Source: Chloroflexota bacterium | GTDB taxonomy: Bacteria; Chloroflexota; UBA6077; CF-72 | DNA length: 7,526 nucleotides | NCBI GenBank assembly: GCA_019242065.1 | Contig: JAFAWJ010000177.1 | Span: 1-7,526, forward strand | Direction of reading: 5' to 3' | Part shown: positions 1 through 7,337 of the stretch, piece after piece | Layout: each line of letters starts with the position of its first letter | Numbering within the stretch: the stretch's first letter is position 1 | Notes under the pieces: generated by a model | Databases searched by the model: none | What the model was told of the DNA's origin: nothing | What the model saw: the letters and a program-made list of their open reading frames with translations, nothing else | Made by a program: the position numbers and the translations under genes

Positions 1-489
1 ACGAGCGACCTGATGGTCGGTCTGTGGCCGAGCATAGGCGCAGGCGAGTTGGGCCTGCAGAGCGAGATTCTGTTTCACGACCGCTGGGTGTGCATGGTGT
101 GGAGCGGCAATGCGCACGTGGGTGACACGCTGAGCTTGCAGGAGTACATGCGGCAACCACACGCGGTGTACCAGGCGAGTGCGCGCGGCGGTTTCGGGAT
201 GGCCGACCGAACCATTCGCGAGATGAATCTGCCGAGACGCGTGCAGGTGTCGGTCGACAGCTTCGTCTTGCTCCCGTTGTTGCTGCAAGGCACGCCAGAG
301 GTTGCGCTGATTCAGGAGCGGCTTGGTCGCAAACTCGCGCCAGTGGCCGACGTGCGTCTGGTCGAGCCGTTGTTCGACACGCCGCCGCTCGCGGAAGCCA
401 TGTACTGGCACAGCCGCAATACGTCTGATCCGGCGCACCGGTGGGTGCGCACGATGCTGCGCGAGGTGGCAGCGGAGCTCAATGGCTAG
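1..489 (+). CDS. LysR-type transcriptional regulator, effector-binding domain (5' end outside window)
   Basis: This is the C-terminal 162 codons of a LysR-family regulator; the reading frame is open from base 1, so the DNA-binding winged helix lies upstream of the window. The visible part matches the periplasmic-binding-protein-like effector domain of the NodD/NahR/DntR type. It opens with a Dxx(V/I)G-type strand, followed by a tyrosine-glutamine strand (YQAS), a V-x-SF-x-LLPLLLQGTPEVALI segment and an RLGR-LA turn. Near the end are PPL-EAMYWH and DPAHRWVR, a tail shape typical of that subgroup. Such proteins are cytoplasmic and activate or repress nearby genes on binding a small, often aromatic, molecule. 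LysR genes often diverge from their targets; here the gene points the same way as the flavin oxidoreductase 96 bp downstream, which is a plausible but unproven target. The effector cannot be predicted. Confidence 0.88.
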   Translation, partial: TSDLMVGLWPSIGAGELGLQSEILFHDRWVCMVWSGNAHVGDTLSLQEYMRQPHAVYQASARGGFGMADRTIREMNLPRRVQVSVDSFVLLPLLLQGTPEVALIQERLGRKLAPVADVRLVEPLFDTPPLAEAMYWHSRNTSDPAHRWVRTMLREVAAELNG

Positions 490-530
490 TGGTATCGGAA
501 CGCCGATGCAAAGCATCCATGCAACCGATT

Positions 531-558
531 TTGCGAATCGTCAGCTCGCGCCTACACT
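531..558 (+). promoter_or_regulatory. Candidate sigma70 promoter for the LLM-GH3 unit
   Basis: TTGCGA at 531-536 (4 of 6 matches to TTGACA) and TACACT at 553-558 (4 of 6 to TATAAT) are separated by 16 bp. Transcription would start near 565, leaving a leader of about 20 nt before the oxidoreductase start codon. It lies in the only gap between the regulator and the two-gene unit. Both boxes are imperfect, so this is a reasonable guess and not a firm call. Confidence 0.35.
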
Positions 559-575
559 CGCATTAGCTTACTGAC

Positions 576-579
576 GGAG
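576..579 (+). promoter_or_regulatory. Ribosome binding site of the LLM oxidoreductase
   Basis: GGAG ends 6 nt before the ATG at 586, which is good Shine-Dalgarno spacing. It supports that ATG as the start, as does the way the protein opens directly with the first beta strand of the barrel (MHLGLYLAP). Confidence 0.75.
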
Positions 580-585
580 TAACGT

Positions 586-1707
586 ATGCATCTCGGCTTG
601 TACCTGGCGCCACAGACCGGCGGTGAACAAGAGGACGTCGACAACATTGACGCGGTCGTGGAGCAGGCCGTACAGGCCGATGAGGCCGGATTTTCGACCA
701 TCTACCTGACCGAGCACCACCTGGACGACTACAACACGTACTGCGATCCGCACCTGCTCGCCGCGTATTTCGCGGGCAGCCTCAAAAACGCGTGGCTCGC
801 GACGAGCGTCTCGCTGGTGACACTGCACCATCCGCTTCAAACCGTTGAAACGTTCAACCTGCTGGATGTGCTCACGAAGGGTAAGGTCCTGTTCGGGCTG
901 GCCGGGGGTGGCGGAGCCGAAATGTACGAGGGACTGGGTCGCGACCCCGGGCTGCGTCGGAACGCCCTGGACCAGACGATCGACGCGATGCTTCGCATCT
1001 GGGCGTACCAGCCGGGTGACCCGCCGCTCGAGGTCGAGACAGTCTACGATCGAGCTCGAATTACGGGTCGCGTCAACCCGCCGGCGTATCGCAAGCCGCA
1101 CCCGATGCTCGCCCGGGCGACGAACTCCGAGGCAACCATTCAGGAATTTGGGCGTCGCGGCTGGCCCGTGATGATGGGTCGTCTGCCCTCGGATCGCATG
1201 GGACGTTTGATGCGGGTGTATCGCGAAGCGCTGGAATCTGCACATCATTCGCCTGAAACGATCCGCTGGTGTTTGCAGTGGATGGCGGCCACCAAGTTCG
1301 TATACGTCGGAAAAACTGACGAGCAGGCGCGCGCGGAGGTTGAGGGGCCGATGAGCCGCTATTTCCAGCGCATTGGCAACATCTTCGGTCCTCGCGACGG
1401 GTCCGCCTCACCCCGACTCACGCCACTGGACGGCGCAACCACCGGTCGTGAGGCGAACTCGTTGGAGGAGTTCATCGAGAACGCGTGGCTGATCGGGAGC
1501 CCGGAAACAGTCATACGCGGGCTCAAGGCGTATGAGGCGGAAGGCATTCCGCAGATGCGTTTGTGGTTCACCTTCGGTCCGGGTGCAACGCACGACGCGT
1601 TTCGACGCTCGCTGGAGTTGTTCATCAAAGAAGTGATGCCCGCGCTGAACCCTGAGCCGATCTGGGATCCGGCGAGCGCGAGCATCGGCAGCGAGGTCGC
1701 GGCATGA
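586..1707 (+). CDS. LLM-class flavin-dependent oxidoreductase (luciferase-like monooxygenase)
   Basis: A 373-residue protein of the bacterial luciferase-like superfamily, cytoplasmic TIM-barrel enzymes that use FMN or F420, often to oxygenate small organic substrates. Recognisable features are the opening strand MHLGLYLAP, the E-H-H motif at residues 43-45 within YLTEHH, LHHPL around 80-84, the glycine-rich GLAGGGGAEMYEG around 104-116, ATNSEAT around 178-184, and the late GSPETVIRGLKAYEAEG around 304-320. The last is the usual 'G(T/S)Pe-v...l' helix of LLM proteins. The length is normal for the family and no signal peptide is seen. Its stop overlaps the start of the glycoside hydrolase by ATGA, so the two are almost certainly translated together. 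Sequence alone does not decide between FMN and F420 or name the substrate; a role in oxidising a sugar-bearing or aglycone compound is inference from the neighbour. Confidence 0.92.
   Translation: MHLGLYLAPQTGGEQEDVDNIDAVVEQAVQADEAGFSTIYLTEHHLDDYNTYCDPHLLAAYFAGSLKNAWLATSVSLVTLHHPLQTVETFNLLDVLTKGKVLFGLAGGGGAEMYEGLGRDPGLRRNALDQTIDAMLRIWAYQPGDPPLEVETVYDRARITGRVNPPAYRKPHPMLARATNSEATIQEFGRRGWPVMMGRLPSDRMGRLMRVYREALESAHHSPETIRWCLQWMAATKFVYVGKTDEQARAEVEGPMSRYFQRIGNIFGPRDGSASPRLTPLDGATTGREANSLEEFIENAWLIGSPETVIRGLKAYEAEGIPQMRLWFTFGPGATHDAFRRSLELFIKEVMPALNPEPIWDPASASIGSEVAA
1693..1696 (+). promoter_or_regulatory. Ribosome binding site of the GH3 gene, inside the LLM gene
   Basis: GAGG lies 7 nt before the ATG at 1704, within the last codons of the oxidoreductase. 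It fixes the glycoside hydrolase start at the ATGA overlap and supports independent or coupled re-initiation there. Confidence 0.65.
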
Positions 1708-4181
1708 TCGAATCACCGACAGAAGCCACCGACGCCGAGCTTCGGGCGCTGCTCGCGCAATTGTCGCTGGACGAGAAGGTCCGGCTGATGACACGCGTCG
1801 AACTCCCGATTCCATGGGAGGTGCCGCGCATCGGGTTGAAGCGGATACGTCTGTCGGACGGGCCGGCTGGGGTGCGTCCCCAGAGTCCGGACGATTATCC
1901 CTCGTTGACCCCGTGTGAGACGGCGCTGGCCGCGAGCTGGGACCCGGGCCTGTTGCGACGCATTGGCGAACTGGTTGGCGACGAGGCCAAGCGGCGCGGT
2001 GTGCACGGGCTGCACGCGCCCAACGTGAATTTACCGCGCAGCCCGCTGGGCGGTCGGGACTTCGAACAATATTCAGAGGATCCGCTTTTGAGCGGTACGC
2101 TCGCGGTCGCCTGGCTGTCTGGACTTCAAAGTCGCGGCGTCGCGTCGGTGGTGAAACATCTGGCGGCCAACGACTCCGAAACCGAACGCCAGCTCATGAA
2201 CTCGGTGGTCGACGAACGGGTGCTGCGCGAGGTCTATTTATTGCCGTTTGAGATGGCGGTCGAGGCCGGCGCGTGGGGCACCATGAGCGCCTACAACCGG
2301 GTGAACGGGACCTTCTGCGGCGAGCACCCCTACCTGCTGCGACAGGTTCTCAAAGATGAGTGGGGCTTCGACGGCTTCGTCATCTCCGACGCTGGTGGGA
2401 CGCGCAGTACCGGGCCGGCCGCGCTGGCTGGACTGGACATGGAGCTGCCGGGACCTGGTCGACCGCAGCGTTTTGGTGAGCCGCTCGCAGAGGCAGTTCA
2501 CGCGGGCGAGGTGGCGGAGGACGTTGTCGACGAGGCGGTGCTGCGCATCCTGCGATTGGCGCAGCGCGTGGGTATCCTCGGATCGGACTCCGCGCCTGAA
2601 CTCCAGCCTGTTGATGATCCTCGAAGGCTGTTGCGTGAGGCGGCTGCCGCGGGATTCGTCCTCCTCCACAACCACGGTGACCTCCTGCCACTCAAATTGG
2701 TTGCGGGCAAGGCCCTCGCGGTCATCGGTCCGAATGCGACGGAACCCGCGTATCAGGGTGGCGCGTTTTCACAGCTGCCGCTGCCCGATTCGACTGAGAC
2801 GCCGCTCGGCGCAATTCGCGAGCGGTTCTCGAATGTGAACCTCGTACACGAACGCGGCGCCCCAGCCGCGCGCAAGGTCCCGCTGCTGCGGGAAGTGCCT
2901 ACCGTCGCCGCTCACGACGGCGCCTCACGGGGGCTTACGGTCGAATATTTCTGGGAGTCCACGCCAGCCGACCAACCGCTTGTACGCGAGGTCCGCACCA
3001 GCGGATCCATGATCTGGTTCCGTATGCCGGGGATTGGCACGCCAACGGCTCCAGGCCGCGTGATGGTATCGGGCATTTTGACCCCCGAGGTCAGTGGAGT
3101 GCATACCTTTGTGGTGGGCAGCTCCGCTGGATTCGACGTGCGTCTGGACGGTCAACTGGTGGCATCACAGCCGCATCCGCCGACGGTCGACGACATGGGC
3201 TACCTGATGCGGCCTTCACTTGTGACCGTTGAGCAGCACCTCGAAGCGGGTGTACCGGTGCGACTGGACGCCGAAGTCCGCTTCGGACCGTCGAAGGCGC
3301 ACAGCTTTCATATCGGATGTCGTCCGCCGACGCCGACGGACCTGCTTGAGCGCGCGGTCGCCGCTGCGCAGCAGGCCGATACGGTGGTGCTTGTCGTCGG
3401 TGAGACACAAGACTCCGCCCTCGAGAGCGCGGACCGTTCCACGACGCGACTACCCGATAACCAGATCGAACTCATCGAGCAAGTATGCGCTTCCAATCCG
3501 CGCACGGTGGTGGTCGTGAATGCCGCGCACGCAGTTGACATGCCGTGGGCGAAGCGAGCGGCGGCGGTGATGTGCACGTGGTTCCCCGGGCAGGAGTTCG
3601 GGCCTGCCCTGGCCGCTGTGCTCAGCGGTGACCTCGAACCGGGCGGGCGGCTGCCAGTGACCTTTGCTCGGGATGAGGCCGATTACGAAGTGTTCGACCT
3701 CACACCCGTCAACCACGACCTGGCCTACGAATCCGAGCCCACCATCGGCTACCGCCATTTTCTCAAGGACGGCATTACGCCGCGCTTTGGCTTCGGGCAC
3801 GGACTCGGCTACGCCAGCTTCGCCATCGAGGACCTGCAAGTGGAGCGCACTTCGGCTAGTGGTGCACGTGTTGCGGTAACGGTGCGCAACACGTCGGAGC
3901 GCGCGGGCAAAGAAGTGGTCCAAGTGTATATCGATGCGCCAAATAGGATAGGCTGCGGTGCGCCAGAGCTCAAGGCGTTCGCTCCCGTCTGGCTCGCGGC
4001 AGGTGAATCGCGCCGCATCGTGATCGAAGTGGATCAGCGCGCATTCCGCCATTGGCAGGATGGTGCTGGCTGGACCATTGCACCGGGGACGTATCGGATG
4101 TACGTCGGCCGATCCAGCCAGGACCTCCCCCTGAATGCAAACTTCACTGTGCCAGATTCGCACATGCTCCATGCCAGTTGA
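1704..4181 (+). CDS. Glycoside hydrolase family 3 with inserted PA14 domain (beta-glucosidase-like)
   Basis: An 825-residue retaining glycosidase of family GH3; these remove terminal beta-linked sugars (glucose, xylose, others) from oligosaccharides or glycosides. The N-terminal barrel carries LSDGPAGVR (50-58), GGRDFEQYSEDP (116-127), KHLAANDSETER (151-162) and the nucleophile region GFVISDAGG, with catalytic Asp at about 229. An alpha/beta sandwich begins near 305, is interrupted by a PA14-like beta domain at about 405-540 (VEYFWES; GVHTFVVGSSAGFDVRLDG), and resumes at 545. The likely acid/base is Glu574 in LESADR, followed by LPDNQIELI. A fibronectin-III-like domain (about 715-815) closes the protein. 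The domain order is that of PA14-bearing GH3 beta-glucosidases such as KmBglI. No signal peptide or membrane segment is visible, so it probably acts in the cytoplasm on an imported or internally made glycoside. The residue after the nucleophile is Ala where many relatives have Trp. Substrate specificity is unknown. Confidence 0.95.
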   Translation: MIESPTEATDAELRALLAQLSLDEKVRLMTRVELPIPWEVPRIGLKRIRLSDGPAGVRPQSPDDYPSLTPCETALAASWDPGLLRRIGELVGDEAKRRGVHGLHAPNVNLPRSPLGGRDFEQYSEDPLLSGTLAVAWLSGLQSRGVASVVKHLAANDSETERQLMNSVVDERVLREVYLLPFEMAVEAGAWGTMSAYNRVNGTFCGEHPYLLRQVLKDEWGFDGFVISDAGGTRSTGPAALAGLDMELPGPGRPQRFGEPLAEAVHAGEVAEDVVDEAVLRILRLAQRVGILGSDSAPELQPVDDPRRLLREAAAAGFVLLHNHGDLLPLKLVAGKALAVIGPNATEPAYQGGAFSQLPLPDSTETPLGAIRERFSNVNLVHERGAPAARKVPLLREVPTVAAHDGASRGLTVEYFWESTPADQPLVREVRTSGSMIWFRMPGIGTPTAPGRVMVSGILTPEVSGVHTFVVGSSAGFDVRLDGQLVASQPHPPTVDDMGYLMRPSLVTVEQHLEAGVPVRLDAEVRFGPSKAHSFHIGCRPPTPTDLLERAVAAAQQADTVVLVVGETQDSALESADRSTTRLPDNQIELIEQVCASNPRTVVVVNAAHAVDMPWAKRAAAVMCTWFPGQEFGPALAAVLSGDLEPGGRLPVTFARDEADYEVFDLTPVNHDLAYESEPTIGYRHFLKDGITPRFGFGHGLGYASFAIEDLQVERTSASGARVAVTVRNTSERAGKEVVQVYIDAPNRIGCGAPELKAFAPVWLAAGESRRIVIEVDQRAFRHWQDGAGWTIAPGTYRMYVGRSSQDLPLNANFTVPDSHMLHAS

Positions 4182-4200
4182 TCCGGAGCTCGCACCGCCT

Positions 4201-4743
4201 CTGCACCTGCTCGAGGGTCTGACGCCGACTCTGGACTCCGCTCGGCAGCCAAGACCGCGGTTGCCTGCGCGCGAGCCGGCGTTGATCACATCGTTGGACT
4301 GCGCGTGCGGGTGCTGTCCGAGCGGAGCTTTCAACCGTGGAGCGAGTAGTAGCTGCGCGAGCTCGTCCTGCCCGCCGTCGACGACGTCGGCTGGACGAAT
4401 ATGGTCCAGCTCTCGAACATCGGCCAGCTCAGCGGCGGCGACTGGCGTGGACCGCGCATCGATTGGCGCGACCTGGCCGACCACAATGAAGGCGTGATCT
4501 GTGTGGCCGGCGGACGACCATCCGCCGGCTTGCTGGCGGCGCATGTGGAGCAAAAGCCGAGGATCCCGACGACCCCGCCGAAGCCCTGCTGACAGCGCGC
4601 CGACTGGCGAACATGTACGGTGATCGCCTGTGTGTGGCGCTGTGTTTTCATGGCTCGCCGGCGGACAAGCTCTCAATCGCGGCCTGCTGGCCCTGGCCCG
4701 GCACCTGGAGTTCGGTGTGGTGGGGCAGGACCGCAAGTCCTGA
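4201..4743 (+). pseudogene. Decayed N-terminal (PHP) region of a DnaE-type DNA polymerase III alpha subunit
   Basis: No intact frame exists, but successive frames on the + strand line up with the PHP domain of DnaE/DnaE2 (ImuC). Frame 3 gives AAKTAVACARAGVDHIVGLR from 4245, then two adjacent TAG stops (4347-4352). It continues with ELVLPAVDDVGWTNMVQL, GGDWRGPRIDWRDLADHNEG and VICVAGGRPSAGLLAA, matching the family's 'gy-nL..L', 'p-i-w..La.h.eGli.lsG' segments. Near 4541 the frame moves to frame 2 (AEDPDDPAEALLTARRLANM, YGDRLCVALCFHGSPADK). Near 4669 it moves to frame 1 (ALNRGLLALARHLEFGVVGQ), ending at a TGA at 4741. A possible trace of the 'LH..LLEG.tP' start lies at 4201-4230 in frame 1. The polymerase core, some 800 or more further residues in intact homologues, is absent. 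A non-functional relic is likely; assembly errors alone would hardly give tandem stops plus frameshifts. Confidence 0.62.
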
Positions 4744-4834
4744 AGTGCAGCGCTGACCGGCAGGGGCTTCGTCTTCCACGTGAGACTGGCGCATCTGCGC
4801 GTGCGCGCCTACGGTGCGCGTTCGAGGGTTACGG
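4744..4834. other. Intergenic space between the DnaE relic and the AOR stop; no recognised content
   Basis: This space lies between the last readable piece of the polymerase relic and the converging AOR gene. A short GCGC-rich inverted repeat is present near 4800-4820, but it lacks a T tract and is too weak to call a terminator. No coding similarity is evident. Confidence 0.5.
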
Positions 4835-6679
4835 CTACTCAGCGTGTAACTCCTCTGGGGCGGCTGTGAGAGTGACCACCGGCGGCAACACTGCGCTGCC
4901 GCGTGATGAGTCCACGCCTTTCTGGGCGAAGTCGGCGTAGTTGGCAATCTCGAGCGCCTGCAACGTTCCCAGCAACGGCGTCCCAGACTCGGGGTGCCAC
5001 CCCTGCTGACGGTAATAGTCGGTGACGATCGTCCGCACTTCTTCACGGGTCAGCCGTTTGTCGGAAAGTGGACCCTTGAGCAAGGGCTCGTGCAAGCGCT
5101 GCGGCAGCCGATCGTCTTCGCTGGTCATGCCCTCACGCAGGTTGTACATACGCGCCAGGCTCAGCCCGCGACTGACCACGGTGCGCAGTTCCTGCTGGTC
5201 CATATCCCAACCAGTGACCGCATTGACCAGGTCCAGGGTTCGGTCCTCGTCATAACCGAGGAAGATGCAAAGGCCAATCGCGTTGCGGAGCGACGTCTTG
5301 CCATGCGCTCCGCCCGTGTGGTCGCCACCGGTCGGGTTCATCGGGTAGTTCTCGAGCATGCGCTGCATCCCGCGCGGATCGTGCATCGCAACTTCGAGAC
5401 CCTTGACGTGCACCACGTACTGTTCGGTGCCCTTGCCGAGCTTGCGCGCCGCGGCGAGGGCGCCGTCGGCCAGCAAGTCACCAAGGGGCTGCTCGCGGTG
5501 AGCCACCTGGTCCACCAACTTCAGCACGGTGTCGCCGTCGCCCCAATGGAGCTCGATGCCACCGGTCTCGACGGTTGTCAGCAGCCCGCGCTCGAAGCAC
5601 TCCATCGCCCAGGCCACGGTGCCGCCGAACGACACGGTGTCGAGCCCGACCTGGTTCAGCCGCTGATTCAACAGCAAAATGGTGGGCAGTTCGCCAACGG
5701 TCAGGTTCGTGCCGATCGAGCCGATGGTCTCGTATTCGGGGCCACCGTACTTCGGCAGCACGCTCATCGCTTCATCCTTGACCCGCTTCTTGCAGCGCAC
5801 GGAGCAGGCGTAACAGCCGTCCATTTTCTGGCGGTACGGTGAGTCGGCGATCGCCCTGGCATCAATAGCGTTGATTTTGTCCGGGTCCCACTGGCCGTCC
5901 TGGAAGTTCCGCACGATCATATGGCCCTCCAGGTGCTTGCCGATGATGCCGGCGCCTGTCCCGAAGTGATGCGGGTTGTAGTGGACATCGTCCATGGTCT
6001 GGATGACCCACTTCGACGTATCCGTCAGCGGCTGCATATCGGCCACAGGGACTTTCTGTGTCCCGCGCACGGCGATGGCCTTCAGGTTCTTGGAGCCCAT
6101 GACGGCGCCCATGCCCGCGCGGCCAGCGACCTCGTTCAGGTCGTTGACGACCAGCGCAAACTTCACCAGGTTCTCGCCCGCGACACCCGTCTGGGCAACG
6201 CGCAGCAGCCGCTCGCCGTGCTCGGCGCGCAATGTGTCCTCGACGTCGCCCGTCTCGAGACCCCAGATCTTCGAGGCGTCGCGTATCTCGACCGTGTCGT
6301 CTTTGATCCAGAGATACACGGGCTTGTCGGCGCGACCGTGGAAGACGATGCCGTCCCAGCCGGCGTGGCGAAGCTCGGCGCCCCAGAAGCCGCCAGACTC
6401 GGACTCGCCGAACAGGCCAGTCATGGGCGATTTGGCGCCCACGGAATGTCGGCCCGCACCAGGGAACGGCGTGCCAGTCAGGACACCAGCGGCGAAGACC
6501 AGCACATTCTCGGGACCCAGCGGGTCGGCGCCGACTGGCAGTTCGGTCAGCAGGTAGTGGGCGATGATCGCCCGACCGCCCAGGTGCCGCCGCCAGAATG
6601 CGTCGCCCAGAGAGTCGACGCGGGTAGTTCCCGCGGTCAGATCGACGTGCAAAATGCGATCCCAGTACCCGTTGGGCAT
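4835..6679 (-). CDS. Aldehyde:ferredoxin oxidoreductase family protein (tungstopterin enzyme)
   Basis: A 614-residue, full-length member of the AOR family (Pyrococcus AOR is about 605). These cytoplasmic enzymes oxidise aldehydes to carboxylates, or do the reverse, with ferredoxin, using a tungsten bis-pterin and one [4Fe-4S] cluster. Visible signatures are the N-terminal GYWDRILHVDLTAG and LGGRAI, the pterin-binding PFPGAGRHSVGAKSP (71-85) and GRAGMGAVMGSKNLKAIAV (186-204), and GGPEYETIGSIGTN (312-325). The cluster ligands are C289-x2-C292-x3-C296 plus a distant C471 in GLCIFLGYD. HDPRG (433-437) and GGDHTGGAHG (451-460) near the active site are also present. All four cluster cysteines are kept, so it looks active. 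The ATG at 6679 matches the family start; an AGGGA sits about 11 nt upstream, a rather long spacing. It follows the MoaD-like gene by 86 bp on the same strand, probably one transcript. Its substrate is not predictable. Confidence 0.95.
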   Translation of the reverse strand: MPNGYWDRILHVDLTAGTTRVDSLGDAFWRRHLGGRAIIAHYLLTELPVGADPLGPENVLVFAAGVLTGTPFPGAGRHSVGAKSPMTGLFGESESGGFWGAELRHAGWDGIVFHGRADKPVYLWIKDDTVEIRDASKIWGLETGDVEDTLRAEHGERLLRVAQTGVAGENLVKFALVVNDLNEVAGRAGMGAVMGSKNLKAIAVRGTQKVPVADMQPLTDTSKWVIQTMDDVHYNPHHFGTGAGIIGKHLEGHMIVRNFQDGQWDPDKINAIDARAIADSPYRQKMDGCYACSVRCKKRVKDEAMSVLPKYGGPEYETIGSIGTNLTVGELPTILLLNQRLNQVGLDTVSFGGTVAWAMECFERGLLTTVETGGIELHWGDGDTVLKLVDQVAHREQPLGDLLADGALAAARKLGKGTEQYVVHVKGLEVAMHDPRGMQRMLENYPMNPTGGDHTGGAHGKTSLRNAIGLCIFLGYDEDRTLDLVNAVTGWDMDQQELRTVVSRGLSLARMYNLREGMTSEDDRLPQRLHEPLLKGPLSDKRLTREEVRTIVTDYYRQQGWHPESGTPLLGTLQALEIANYADFAQKGVDSSRGSAVLPPVVTLTAAPEELHAE

Positions 6680-6765
6680 CAGCCTGGCAGTCCCTTCAGT
6701 TGCGCCTTCTCTTCGAAGTTGAGAATAGCGAAGCTTAGCAGGCAGAGGTCATCGCGCAACCACGC

Positions 6766-7011
6766 CTAGCCGCCGGCGATTGGTGGCACCAGGTCAATGC
6801 GCGCACCCTCATGCAGCGCTGTCTCGGGTGTTGCGGCTTCGCCGTCGAGACCAATGATGATGCGCCCCTCCACGGGCAAGTTGAAGCTCGCGACGACATC
6901 GCTGATGCGCGCTCCGTCGGGGAACTCGCGCTGGTAGGTGCTTCGGCCCGAGGCATCTGGCGCGTAGCGCACCAACCCTGCGTGAAGGTGCACCTCGACC
7001 CGAATCGTCAT
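6766..7011 (-). CDS. MoaD/ThiS-family sulfur carrier protein
   Basis: An 81-residue beta-grasp (ubiquitin-like) protein ending in IAGG. The C-terminal Gly-Gly is the hallmark of MoaD/ThiS proteins, adenylated and then thiocarboxylated to donate sulfur, as in forming the dithiolene of molybdopterin. The body fits the fold: the strand MTIRVEVHLHAGLVRYAP, the helix DGARISDVVASFNLP, then RIIIGLDGEAATPETALHEG and GARIDLVPPIAGG, which resembles the 'l.dGDeV.l.PpvaGG' ending of MoaD. It sits directly upstream of the AOR gene, a frequent pairing, and may serve the tungstopterin cofactor of that enzyme or be a dedicated partner. No E1-like (MoeB/ThiF) or MoaE gene lies in the window, so the activating enzyme must be elsewhere. 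The start is backed by AGGA 7 nt upstream. Confidence 0.9.
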   Translation of the reverse strand: MTIRVEVHLHAGLVRYAPDASGRSTYQREFPDGARISDVVASFNLPVEGRIIIGLDGEAATPETALHEGARIDLVPPIAGG

Positions 7012-7018
7012 CGGCGCG

Positions 7019-7022
7019 TCCT
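7019..7022 (-). promoter_or_regulatory. Ribosome binding site of the MoaD-like gene
   Basis: On the minus strand AGGA lies 7 nt before the ATG at 7011. It sits in an 83-bp divergent spacer (7012-7094) shared with the storage-protein relic, which must hold the promoter of the moaD-AOR unit; no convincing -35/-10 pair stands out there. Confidence 0.55.
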
Positions 7023-7215
7023 GAGCCGGCGTAAACGGCCGATGGGGTCCACAGTCGACAAGATGGTAGCGACGGTGGTCATGCTGGCCTTCGCATGCCT
7101 GACGATACTATTCATCTCGCGAAGAGTGCCTTCGGCGGTTCAGGCGCCGCGACCGTTCGCGTACTTCGACGGTGTGGCGAACCTCCGTTGCTCATCGATC
7201 CTTGCTCTGAGGAGA

Positions 7216-7244
7216 TTCCGCGGAAGAACTGCCGAACCGCGGAA
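7216..7244. repeat. Inverted repeat TTCCGCGG / CCGCGGAA
   Basis: TTCCGCGG at 7216-7223 is the reverse complement of CCGCGGAA at 7237-7244, with a 13-bp loop. The left arm is also part of a 10-bp perfect palindrome (7216-7225), and CCGCGGAA occurs as a direct repeat 19 bp apart (7218 and 7237). It lies within the storage-protein relic; a function is not established. Confidence 0.5.
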
Positions 7245-7289
7245 ACGCCACAACTTCATGCCAAGCATCTGGCGTCGAGGTTCGCCAGT

Positions 7290-7337
7290 GAGACCCTCGC
7301 TTCGATGGATCGCCTGCGGGAAGCAGACGAGGGTCTC
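7290..7337. repeat. 10-bp perfect inverted repeat GAGACCCTCG / CGAGGGTCTC
   Basis: Arms at 7290-7299 and 7328-7337 are exact reverse complements around a 28-bp loop. A second small hairpin (CTGGCG at 7269-7274, CGCCAG at 7283-7288) abuts it on the left. The repeat lies in the coding frame of the storage-protein relic and may be chance. Confidence 0.5.

Noticed and set aside
568..1248. Long open frame on the minus strand (226 codons) opposite the LLM oxidoreductase
   Set aside because: It lies wholly antisense to a well-supported gene, has a low-complexity Arg/Gln/Val-rich product typical of GC-rich shadow frames, and shows no family motif.
3450..4736. 428-codon minus-strand open frame across the GH3 end and the DnaE relic
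   Set aside because: The product has no recognisable domain and is rich in Arg, Ala, Ser and Pro. The + strand carries clear GH3 coding and relic segments over the same bases.
4795..4825. GC-rich hairpin (CGCGC-N7-GCGCG) as a terminator for AOR
   Set aside because: The stem is only 5 bp and there is no T tract on the minus strand after it.
4994..5842. 282-codon plus-strand open frame opposite AOR (a second of equal length lies at 5921-6769)
   Set aside because: Both are antisense shadows of the intact AOR gene, His/Val/Leu-rich without known motifs.
7023..7094. Minus-strand promoter for moaD-AOR
   Set aside because: The best candidate (TTGTCG with CGTTTA about 18 bp on) matches the -10 consensus poorly, so no promoter is called.
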